A stretch of DNA of 8,333 nt from CSP1-5 sp964558395 (GTDB taxonomy: Bacteria; Methylomirabilota; Methylomirabilia; Methylomirabilales; CSP1-5), in assembly GCA_964558395.1 (NCBI GenBank), contig CAZLDS010000099.1:1-8333 (forward strand), in the 5' to 3' direction. Position 1 is the first letter of the stretch, and every line of letters begins with the position of its first letter. Positions 1-5,841 of the stretch are shown here, piece after piece. Under the pieces are notes generated by a model. That model saw only the letters and a program-made list of their open reading frames with translations. It was not told the origin of the DNA and did no database searches. Made by a program: the position numbers and the translations under genes.

Positions 1-18
1 GTGGATTTCTACACGTGA

Positions 19-285
19 ACATCACAAAGACACGCGAAGGAAAGGCCTATTTGCAGGCTCTGCCAGGAAGTGATCAAGGCCGTCCCCCATCGCCATTTTG
101 TCTTCAGTATACCCAAAATCCTCCGGCGATATTTCCTATACGACCGAAAACTGCTATCCGAACTGAGTCGCTGTGCGTGGGAATCGTTGAAGGTGTTTTT
201 TCAAGAGCCTGTACCCGAGGAGGATGCAGTGCCCGGAGCCGTTATCACCATACAGACCTTTGGGGACTTCTTAGGATTTAAATAG
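19..285 (+). pseudogene. IS91-family (Y2) transposase, internal fragment
   Basis: An open frame of 88 codons follows a TGA at 16-18 and has no start codon of its own at a sensible place; the first ATG in frame is at 70. The translation carries blocks I associate with IS91-type transposases: CRLCQEV near residues 12-18, AVPHRHFVFSIPKILRR at 21-37 and ITIQTFGDFLGF near the end. In intact relatives the last block is followed by an N-P-H-x-H stretch, the HUH metal site of rolling-circle transposases, and later by the paired catalytic tyrosines. Here the frame ends in AAA-TAG right where that motif should start, so the catalytic core is missing. The upstream zinc-binding part lies outside the window or is lost. 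It must be inactive. The family call rests on remembered motifs and is fairly secure; the exact insertion sequence cannot be named. Confidence 0.72.
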
Positions 286-313
286 GAGAACGGAGCCCGT
301 CTTTGACCCCATC

Positions 314-342
314 TTGTCATCCCCGTTTTTATAGGCTATACT
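314..342 (+). promoter_or_regulatory. Sigma-70-type promoter for the kelch gene
   Basis: TTGTCA at 314-319 (5 of 6 to the -35 consensus) is followed after exactly 17 bases by TATACT at 337-342 (5 of 6 to the -10 consensus). Transcription would begin near 349-350, leaving a leader of about 25 bases that contains the ribosome binding site at 358-365. The position between the transposase fragment and the kelch gene fits a dedicated promoter. A second TATAAT at 371-376 has no -35 partner at usable spacing. Confidence 0.5.
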
Positions 343-357
343 TCACAATATTCTTAT

Positions 358-365
358 AGGGAGGA
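358..365 (+). promoter_or_regulatory. Strong ribosome binding site upstream of the kelch frame
   Basis: AGGGAGGA at 358-365 is a near-perfect Shine-Dalgarno sequence. Initiation 5-10 bases downstream would fall at 371-375, where the kelch frame reads ATA (372) then ATT (375). There is no ATG, GTG or TTG nearby; the first canonical candidate is TTG at 426, 60 bases away. The site therefore argues for a start upstream of 426. Confidence 0.5.
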
Positions 366-425
366 TCGTCTATAATTAAATCATCTATCAAAAAGGCTAT
401 AAAGGCTGTTAAAAGCGCTAAGACC

Positions 426-1490
426 TTGCTGGTCAGGGGCGTTGAGGACCGTTTGTATCTGAAGAAGATCAACCGGAACCCGCAGGATTTCACGTGGTCC
501 AAGGGGCCTCAATGTCCGCGCAAGAGGGTGGAGGCCGTGGGGACTGTGATCAATGACCGTGTGTATCTCTTCAACGGCTATGAGACGATTGGGCACGTGC
601 ATAACAGGTGTGATGTCTTTGATCTTGGGCAGAAGAAATGGGTCCGGCAGTTTGATGTGCCGGAATATATCCCGCAGACCCACCTAGGCTTGACCAGTGA
701 AAACAACCGGTTTATCTATTTTATCGGCGGCCAACTCGGTCCGCACTGCTCGCCGTGTACGGATAAATGCTATGTCCTGGACCTTAAGACGGAAGAATGG
801 GGAGAACTTCCCCGGCTGCCGGCGCCGCGGTATTTGGGCGTGGTCCTTTATTACGACGGACGGATTCACGTCATCGGAGGCTCCGATACCGACAGGAATA
901 CCCCCGCCAACAATCACTGGACGATCAGTGTCCGCGACGGGCGGGCCGTTGAAAACAGTTGGCAGGAAGAAGCGCCCGTTTCGCGCGGGGGAATCCACCG
1001 CGGGCATATTATTTACGACGGTGCTGTGTATATCATCGGCGGAAGCGAAGGCGATGTCAAGGCGGTGGCCGGAGATCCGCAATTTAGATGCGACTGGGAT
1101 ACCACCCCCGAATTGATGCACGGAGAATCGTACAGATACGATTTTAAGAATAAAAGCTGGTCCAGGCTGGCCGATATGCCGCTCAAACTGGCACACTCGG
1201 ACACGGGCCTTGGCCTGGTGGGCGATGAGATTTTGATGTTTGGAGGGACCCTGGCGCGGCATAAATGCGGTGATGTTGTCCTGCGCTACAACATCAAATT
1301 AGACAAATGGGATATTGCCGGCCGGCTGCCTTATCCGATGAAGTCAACCTTCGTGGCCTATTATGCGGGACGGGTCTATCTGATCACGGGCCAGCGCTCC
1401 GCGAGTCTCAGGGCCCTGCACCCCAAAGACGTGCTCCACACGGTATGGACGTCTCCCTATCCGTTTGACGGACCGACGAAGTCTGTCTAA
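426..1490 (+). CDS. Kelch-repeat beta-propeller protein
   Basis: The 354 residues from TTG at 426 show repeated kelch blades: a hydrophobic strand, usually GG, then an aromatic strand ending in W. Examples are VYLFNG (46-51) with KKWV; FIYFIGG (96-102) with CYVLDLKTEEW (115-125); RIHVIGG (146-152); VYIIGG (201-206) with SYRYDFKNKSW (235-245); EILMFGG (268-274) with LRYNIKLDKW (286-295); and VYLITG (317-322). This makes about six blades, a normal propeller size. I see no signal peptide or membrane segment, so it is probably cytoplasmic. Kelch propellers bind proteins or sugars and sometimes act as enzymes; nothing here names the ligand. The frame stays open upstream to 360 and would add a lysine-rich segment of about 17 residues if translation starts at ATT 375 or ATA 372, as the ribosome binding site suggests. 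The stop is TAA at 1488-1490. The fold is secure; the function is unknown. Confidence 0.8.
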   Translation: MLVRGVEDRLYLKKINRNPQDFTWSKGPQCPRKRVEAVGTVINDRVYLFNGYETIGHVHNRCDVFDLGQKKWVRQFDVPEYIPQTHLGLTSENNRFIYFIGGQLGPHCSPCTDKCYVLDLKTEEWGELPRLPAPRYLGVVLYYDGRIHVIGGSDTDRNTPANNHWTISVRDGRAVENSWQEEAPVSRGGIHRGHIIYDGAVYIIGGSEGDVKAVAGDPQFRCDWDTTPELMHGESYRYDFKNKSWSRLADMPLKLAHSDTGLGLVGDEILMFGGTLARHKCGDVVLRYNIKLDKWDIAGRLPYPMKSTFVAYYAGRVYLITGQRSASLRALHPKDVLHTVWTSPYPFDGPTKSV

Positions 1491-1533
1491 AACGGAGTCT
1501 CAATTTCCCCTTTTTCCTTTCGTATCTCTCCTT

Positions 1534-1701
1534 ATGCCAAACCTCAAACCCCACATGATCGTCCTTGACCCTGACGATCACGAGAAGCTGCGCCGGGTCG
1601 CCTTCGAAACCAGATCGACGGTCTCTGCGTTGATCAGGGAGGCCGTCGTGGATTGGTTGCGGCGCTACGAGCGGAACGAGAAAAAATCGAAGCGAAAGTG
1701 A
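1534..1701 (+). CDS. Small ribbon-helix-helix (CopG/Arc-like) DNA-binding protein
   Basis: This 55-residue protein has the layout of a ribbon-helix-helix regulator: a short beta strand (HMIVLDPDD, about 7-15), helix A (HEKLRRVAFETR), a turn with S/T (STVS) and helix B (ALIREAVVDWLRRYERN), then a basic tail. Such proteins dimerise through the strand and bind operators in the DNA major groove; many are antitoxins or plasmid and phage regulators. I chose ATG 1534 because the frame could otherwise start only at a TTG (1465) inside the kelch gene; ATG 1555 would remove most of the strand. There is no clear ribosome binding site. It lies 43 bases after the kelch gene and 34 before an interrupted gene, so it may have been the regulator or antitoxin half of a pair. 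That partnership is inferred from position only. Confidence 0.6.
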   Translation: MPNLKPHMIVLDPDDHEKLRRVAFETRSTVSALIREAVVDWLRRYERNEKKSKRK

Positions 1702-1735
1702 GCGGCCCCGCCGGGTGCGGTAGAGGAGCTGATCC

Positions 1736-2329
1736 ATGAAATTTGATGAAATTCCAGTAAGCCAGAGACCATACTGGATAAGACCAGATCTTACGCCATT
1801 CCTGATTCATCTTACCAAGGAAAGAGAGGGGCGTTCAGCCCGTGACAACCTCATAAGGATTTTAGAGGAAGGGCGCATCCGAGGTACCCAGTCATTCATT
1901 TAAGGTCCAAGAAGGGCCGTGTCCTTCATGGATGTGCCGTTCATCGCCCCCAAGAACATCTGCACTCAAGAAAATCGACGCCGTTATGAACCGTATGGCA
2001 TCGTTATCAGTAAGAGTTCCGCTTACAAGCTTGGTGTCCGGCCAGTTCTATACTTGTCCGACAAAGAGCGTAAGAGACTGGCGATCCGCGACGAGGAACT
2101 ATGGAGGATAGTGAGATTCGAAGGAAACTATAGAGTCGACTGGCAACATGAACGGGAATGGAGATGTCCTGGGGATTTTCAGCTTCCTGGGGGATTCGGC
2201 GCTTTCGTAAATGAGGTGAAGGATGCTCATTTCCTGGAAAACCAACTCGCCAGCCGACGCAACGATTTTACTTCTGTACCCGCAGCCATCCTGCCGCTTA
2301 CGGTAATTTGTCAAGGACTGCCCTTTTAA
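1736..2329 (+). pseudogene. Split AbiGi/DUF2971-like or ADP-ribosyltransferase-like gene (in-frame TAA)
   Basis: ATG 1736 has a good ribosome binding site (GAGGAG, 7-base spacer) and opens a frame that stops at TAA 1901-1903 after 55 codons. The same frame then stays open to 2329; GTG 1919 is the first restart. The halves read as one protein of about 197 residues. The N-half has FLIHLTK (22-28) and NLIRILEEGRIRG (38-50). The C-half has AVSFMDVPF, RRYEPYGIVISK, RPVLY and WQHEREWRCPGDF. I associate this order with small proteins of the AbiGi/DUF2971 kind, where the position just after the stop is usually a C-F-T-E-like strand. The H-x-T...NL..IL..G pattern also recalls the start of DarT-like ADP-ribosyltransferases. 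The lesion is probably a single-base change, for example a lysine codon to TAA. A sequencing error or translation of only the 136-residue C-part are alternatives. Function is not established. Confidence 0.55.
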
Positions 2330-2394
2330 ATTCTATCGGATTTACATTTTGCTGATCTTCCCCAGTGCACGTTGTGGCAAGCGATGAAGGAGGG

Positions 2395-2487
2395 ATGACG
2401 GAACCAACGATGGAAACCTTAGCACGACGGCTAGACCGGATGGAGCGGGAGGTTCGGCAAAGGCTATGGCGGGACAGGGAGGGCTAG
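2395..2487 (+). pseudogene. Truncated small protein (MTEPTMETLARRLDRMERE type), 30 codons
   Basis: ATG 2395 opens a 30-codon frame whose first 19 residues (METLARRLDRMERE at 6-19) form a charged amphipathic helix. I know this kind of start from small bacterial proteins in which it is followed by RRLK, one membrane helix and a beta-rich soluble domain. Here the sequence leaves that pattern after residue 19 (VRQRLWRDREG, then TAG), so the membrane helix and domain are missing. A purine-rich AAGGAGGG stands directly before the ATG, too close to work well for this start; ATG 2410 would be a poor alternative because its spacer would be long. It overlaps the end of the convergent minus-strand gene by 4 bases. 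It is most likely the 5' stub of a deleted gene. The family recognition is from memory and moderate. Confidence 0.4.
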
Positions 2488-3071
2488 TAAATGCCAAAAA
2501 CACCACGAGCGCCGGGTTGCCCCGACGCCCGTGGGGAAGTATCCGGTGTGGTGTAGTTATTCGGCACCAAATAGCCTTGGGCCGACAATTTGGAGATTAC
2601 TGGTGATCCCACGCCCGCCACAAAAACGCACGGCTCGATCCCCGGCCCAAAGACAATGCCGGTCGGGAAGGTTTCGTTGCCGATTGACTCCCCAGACCCG
2701 TTCGCGATGCTGCCAGAGACCATCATACTAGTTGCGTTGAGCCCATCCGACCAGTGCAAAGACAGTTCTACTTGTCTGCCGGCGCTCGCCCCAGTTATTA
2801 GGTATTGCATGCTTGTGAGCACTAGGACCTGTCCGGCGGGCACCAAAAACGGATCGGCGTCGAGCCTCCCGTCCGGGTTTGTCGAAAGAAGCCGGATCAA
2901 GCCAAACACACTACACGACCCCGTGGATAAGCTGAGCGACACGATCTCGCTCGGCAGCACGGTGTCGCCGTGGTCCACCATAATGGGCGTGCTGTCATCA
3001 ATCTGGACGGCGTTCGTGACGCTCACATTGGGCGTCCCGGTGATGCCCCGACCCACCCCAACTAACTCCAT
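2484..3071 (-). CDS. Hypothetical beta-rich protein, possibly lacking its N-terminus
   Basis: From ATG at 3071 this is 195 residues, rich in V, S, T, G and hydroxyl-flanked beta strands. It begins with a valine-rich segment (GTPNVSVTNAVQIDD), then a core containing VPAGQVLVLTSMQYLITG and a serine/glycine-rich C-half. I do not recognise a family with confidence. The look is that of secreted or surface jelly-roll-like proteins, which normally have a signal peptide; none is visible. The frame is open further upstream to TTG 3158, which would add 29 residues, but that extension runs through the TCGGACA repeats at 3131-3157 and is unlikely to be original coding sequence. There is no good ribosome binding site before 3071. 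The continuous frame, low-complexity-free sequence and plausible strand pattern support a real or formerly real gene; it may have lost its start when it was joined to the attachment-site-like region. Confidence 0.5.
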   Translation of the reverse strand: MELVGVGRGITGTPNVSVTNAVQIDDSTPIMVDHGDTVLPSEIVSLSLSTGSCSVFGLIRLLSTNPDGRLDADPFLVPAGQVLVLTSMQYLITGASAGRQVELSLHWSDGLNATSMMVSGSIANGSGESIGNETFPTGIVFGPGIEPCVFVAGVGSPVISKLSAQGYLVPNNYTTPDTSPRASGQPGARGVFGIY

Positions 3072-3130
3072 AATAACCCACGAACCAGGATCTTCATTTT
3101 TGGCGTGACTGGAGGGTTTCGGCTGCAGTT

Positions 3131-3157
3131 TTCGGACAGTATTCGGACAGTCGGACA
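3131..3157. repeat. Three direct copies of TCGGACA
   Basis: TCGGACA occurs at 3132-3138, 3143-3149 and 3151-3157; the first two are part of an exact 10-base repeat (TTCGGACAGT at 3131-3140 and 3142-3151). Spacing is 11 then 8 bases. The cluster lies 20 bases from a tRNA-like sequence, which is where arm-type integrase binding repeats sit in attachment sites. That role is inference. Confidence 0.55.
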
Positions 3158-3177
3158 AATTAGTTAGGCATCAAGAA

Positions 3178-3213
3178 GGACTCAGAACCTCTGACCTCCT
3201 GATTACGAATCAG
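3178..3213 (-). other. tRNA-Thr(CGT) 3'-half remnant, probable attachment-site scar
   Basis: On the minus strand, 3213 to 3178 reads as the anticodon arm, variable loop and part of the T arm of a tRNA. CTGA-TTCGTAA-TCAG gives a 7-base anticodon loop with anticodon CGT (threonine); it is followed by GAGGTC and GGTTCTGAGTCC, close to the usual GGTTCGAGTCC. The T stem no longer pairs well, the loop has one extra base, and no D arm or acceptor stem can be found on either side, so this is not a working tRNA. Integrative elements that use tRNA genes leave exactly such 3'-half copies. The TCGGACA repeats next to it and a broken frame that ends inside it support an old attachment site. Chance similarity over about 30 bases is unlikely but not excluded. 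Confidence 0.42.
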
Positions 3214-3444
3214 CCCCGGGAACAACCTGAGCATACTCCAGAAGGCGCTTCTGGTCGAGCCCGGACATGCGGTTAAGGTTCTGCAGCGGATGTGCGGTGT
3301 CGCCCGTTCGCAGGCTGTCGCTCGAGGCGACGGCGACCGCCGCGTCGGCGTTCGTGGCCGCGGAATGGGGCCATCAACAGTCTCTTCGACGAGGAGGGCG
3401 TGTGCGGCGTGAAACCCTGACACATTCGCCCAGACTATGGCCAC
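3203..3444 (-). pseudogene. Frameshifted remnant ending in the tRNA-like sequence
   Basis: Two minus-strand frames seem to make one former gene. ATG 3444 starts MAIVWANVSGFHAAHALLVE, which looks gene-like for about 28 residues and then turns into arginine/proline-rich shadow sequence. Near 3373 another frame takes over (SAATNADAAVAVASSDS) and ends in NRMSGLDQKRLLEYAQVVPG-ADS with TAA at 3203-3205. That final segment has the composition of a real C-terminus with an amphipathic helix. The stop codon lies inside the tRNA-Thr-like anticodon loop, as can happen when an integrase gene runs into its own attachment site. I cannot show that it is an integrase: no R-H-R-Y residues are visible. It lies 9 bases downstream of the MATE gene on the same strand. 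Family unknown. Confidence 0.35.
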
Positions 3445-3453
3445 CCAAGGGCG

Positions 3454-4785
3454 TTAGATCTTAATTCTATTCCAGATCCCGGACTTCATCCAGGCGTAAG
3501 AGATGATCAGGCAGACCAGCCAGGCGATCGGCATCGACATCCAGACGAACTCCACAGGCCAGGCGAGGTGGATGGCCGAGAGGTAGGTGATGCCGAGCAT
3601 CGTCAGCGTGAACACGAGCTCGATTCCAAGCGCCGCCGTCGTGTCTCCCGTTCCCAACACGGCAGCTAACCACATCTCTCCGGGGATGGCGAACAACATC
3701 GCCAGGGCGGCAACGCGCAGGCTCGCATTGCTCTGCGAGAGAAGGTCCGAGCCAGGGGAGAACACCGCGACAAACCAGTCCGGCACAACCAGTGCGACGA
3801 CGATGAAGGGGATGGTGGCGAGAATCGCCCCGCCGATGGCATTGCGAGGTACTTCACCAATCCGATCGACCCACTGTCTCCCCACGAAACGACTGACCAT
3901 CGAGCACGTGGTCTCAGAGAAGGCTTCCGTCGGGATCCAGAACACGATAAAACACGTGTAAACGATGTTCGAGATCGCGAGCGCCTGGGTGCTCACTCGC
4001 TCCAGGATCAAGAAGAAGAGGAACCAGCTGACGGTCTCCAAGAGGCCCTCGACAGCGAGGGGCGCGGAGAGGCGGCTCAAGAGGTCCGTCGTCCGGCGCT
4101 CGAACCTACGGAATCGGAAGAACCCGTATCGTGACGCGTCGAGTCGCCGCCACACGTACCACGAGAGGAACAAGAAGGTGACGAACTCGGCCCCCACGGA
4201 CCCGACTGCGGCGCCGCGCATGCCAAGCGCGGGAAATCCGAACTTGCCGAGGATGAAGAGGTAGTTCAGGACGAGATCCGTAATCATCAAGATGACGGTC
4301 GCCGGGACGAGAGCCCACGTTCTTCCCAGGCTGACCAACAGAGCACTGTAGGCAAATGTGGCGCCGATGAAACAGAGGCCGTAGGCCTCGATCTGGAGAT
4401 AGCCCTCCACGAGGACGCCCACATCGCCGGACTCGACGACCCATGGCCCTACCACGGGCGCGAGGAGCTTGAGCACGACCGCCGCCGCCAAGCAGACGAG
4501 GAGCACGAGAACGAACCCTTGGTTGAAGAGCGCTCCCACCGCGTCGGGCCGACGCTGACCGGCTCGCCGGGCGGTGAGTATCTGGATTCCGTCCGCTAGC
4601 GCGAGTGGCAAGACCAGCACGAGGTAGAGCACTGAATCCGCGACCGCGATCGCGCCGAGTTCGGTCACACCGACGCGAGCCAGGAAGATCGTATCGATCA
4701 GGTGGTCGAAGGTTTCGGTGGCCTGCACGAAGATTACTGGGAGAGAGACCTTCCAGACCAAGCGCCAAAGACTGTGATTCTTCAT
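3454..4785 (-). CDS. MATE-family efflux transporter
   Basis: The 443-residue protein is almost wholly hydrophobic, with about twelve membrane helices in two halves, the size and layout of MATE (NorM/DinF-like) exporters. These move cationic drugs or metabolites out across the inner membrane using a Na+ or H+ gradient. Typical features are the N-terminal LWRLVWKVSLPVIFVQ (6-21) followed by DTIFLARVG, and the end of helix 5 into the next loop, DLVLNYLFILGKFGFPALGM (170-189) with GAAVGS just after. The second half starts near LLSRLSAPLAVEGLLET and contains IPTEAFSETT (284-293), a MATE-like helix. The start at ATG 4785 matches the family N-terminus, although the 26-base gap to the previous gene holds no Shine-Dalgarno site; translation may depend on coupling. 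It is last in the apparent operon and would export the product of the two enzymes. No damage is visible. The substrate is unknown. Confidence 0.88.
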   Translation of the reverse strand: MKNHSLWRLVWKVSLPVIFVQATETFDHLIDTIFLARVGVTELGAIAVADSVLYLVLVLPLALADGIQILTARRAGQRRPDAVGALFNQGFVLVLLVCLAAAVVLKLLAPVVGPWVVESGDVGVLVEGYLQIEAYGLCFIGATFAYSALLVSLGRTWALVPATVILMITDLVLNYLFILGKFGFPALGMRGAAVGSVGAEFVTFLFLSWYVWRRLDASRYGFFRFRRFERRTTDLLSRLSAPLAVEGLLETVSWFLFFLILERVSTQALAISNIVYTCFIVFWIPTEAFSETTCSMVSRFVGRQWVDRIGEVPRNAIGGAILATIPFIVVALVVPDWFVAVFSPGSDLLSQSNASLRVAALAMLFAIPGEMWLAAVLGTGDTTAALGIELVFTLTMLGITYLSAIHLAWPVEFVWMSMPIAWLVCLIISYAWMKSGIWNRIKI

Positions 4786-4811
4786 AGGGACGCAAGCGCC
4801 GGGCCGTCGTC

Positions 4812-5819
4812 TCAGGCGGTCAGGGCGAATTTGTAGGGGTGTCGATTGAGGTGCATCACCAGGCACGACAACAGGGCGCCGGCCTTGAGAAACTCGCTGA
4901 GATTGAAATAGCAGACCTCGAGGGCGAGATTCATGGTGATGTCCTCCAGCCTTCGGTTCTTCTGGACTTCGTACTTGTAGTCCTCCGTTCCCGCCTTTAG
5001 GCCGTGGATGTGCGACGCGTTCAGAACCGTCTTTGGTAGACGAACGGAATTGCAGATGCCCGAATAGGCGTCGTCGGCGGATACGTCGATGATGTTCGTG
5101 AATTTTTCGATCTCTGCGACTTCCCGCTCCTCGATCAGCTCGGTGCAGACCACGGTGTTCTCCGACGTGATCGGGAAAACCACGCAATCAAGATGGTAGA
5201 GGTAGGGATCAATCAGCCGAACCGGGATGATACGCATATCGAATTTCTGTTCCATCCAATCGTAGGTTTCCCTTTCGGACCGAATCCCGTGCCCTCCGAC
5301 GTACACATTGTCGTAGAGGTGTTTCAGTTCCGCCTCGCCTTCGAACTTCGTCGGCGGGACGTGAACGTCGTAGCCCATCTCGGTAAAGAACTTGACTCCG
5401 AGGGCCGTCTCGCCGCGACGGGGGTCCGACGCAAAATTCGAGATGACGACCGTGTCCTTGGCCGGAAGGTGCTCGAGGACGATCCCCAGATTCGCCGTGA
5501 ACACGAGGTCCTGGAGATCGGCGCCCCGGGGCACCGGCAGGAGGTAGACCAGCGCCTCGCCGGAGAGGTATCGGTACAGGGCGAGAAACTGGAGCGCGCT
5601 CCGCTTAAGGTCCGGCTCGCGCTCGTCGGGCGGCACATCATGCATCCATGCGTTGTTGGCAACTTGGGTCGAGAAGGAGAACGGGAAGCTGAGCAGAAAG
5701 GACGGCTGCTCGAGCTGCGTGGGATTCAGCCAGGGACACACGGCGGATGGCTGGGGCAGAGGACATTCGGTCATTTTCTGATCCGTCCGTTTCTTCGGGA
5801 GCGTCTGGCGGGTTTCCAT
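4812..5819 (-). CDS. Guanidino-group-modifying enzyme (amidinotransferase / dimethylargininase-like)
   Basis: This 335-residue protein matches the pentein fold of amidinotransferases, arginine deiminases and dimethylarginine dimethylaminohydrolases. Recognisable blocks are NNAWM (55-59); PRGADLQDLVFTANLGIVL (97-115), with the substrate-binding D and the FTAN loop; KFEGEAE (158-164), the acidic F/L-E-G segment; VGGHGIRSERE (174-184); YHLDCV (208-213), equivalent to the catalytic H-L-D; and GALLSCLVMHLNR (314-326), where C319 is the probable nucleophile. These enzymes attack the guanidine carbon of arginine-like substrates through a Cys-His-acid set, releasing ammonia or an amine or transferring the amidino group. 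Which reaction occurs here cannot be read from the motifs. The first 45 residues are unusually proline- and serine-rich. ATG 5819 is well supported by AAAGGAGGG with a 7-base spacer. It is the second gene of the operon, 22 bases after the decarboxylase gene. Confidence 0.78.
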   Translation of the reverse strand: METRQTLPKKRTDQKMTECPLPQPSAVCPWLNPTQLEQPSFLLSFPFSFSTQVANNAWMHDVPPDEREPDLKRSALQFLALYRYLSGEALVYLLPVPRGADLQDLVFTANLGIVLEHLPAKDTVVISNFASDPRRGETALGVKFFTEMGYDVHVPPTKFEGEAELKHLYDNVYVGGHGIRSERETYDWMEQKFDMRIIPVRLIDPYLYHLDCVVFPITSENTVVCTELIEEREVAEIEKFTNIIDVSADDAYSGICNSVRLPKTVLNASHIHGLKAGTEDYKYEVQKNRRLEDITMNLALEVCYFNLSEFLKAGALLSCLVMHLNRHPYKFALTA

Positions 5820-5826
5820 GGGAAGT

Positions 5827-5835
5827 CCCTCCTTT
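5827..5835 (-). promoter_or_regulatory. Ribosome binding site of the guanidino enzyme gene
   Basis: Read on the minus strand, 5835-5827 is AAAGGAGGG, seven bases before ATG 5819. It lies wholly in the 22-base gap after the decarboxylase stop codon and fixes the start at 5819 rather than the in-frame methionine 15 residues later. Confidence 0.65.
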
Positions 5836-5841
5836 CTGGCC

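Noticed and set aside
684..1262. Minus-strand frame of 192 codons.
   Set aside because: Complement of the kelch gene, which has repeated blade motifs on the plus strand.
2590..3108. Plus-strand frame of 172 codons opposite the beta-rich gene.
   Set aside because: Either strand is open here, but the plus translation is a mix of P, S and T with no consistent secondary structure, while the minus frame shows a regular strand pattern. The choice is not absolute.
3178..3250. A complete tRNA-Thr gene.
   Set aside because: Only the anticodon arm to T arm is recognisable; no D arm or pairing acceptor stem exists on either side.
4106..4795. Minus-strand frame of 229 codons in another phase.
   Set aside because: It lies within the MATE gene and is extremely arginine-rich, typical of an out-of-phase frame in GC-rich DNA.
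4786..5187. N-terminal extension of the MATE frame up to 5187.
   Set aside because: The extension is inside the guanidino enzyme gene and is arginine/glycine-rich; the family N-terminus begins at ATG 4785.
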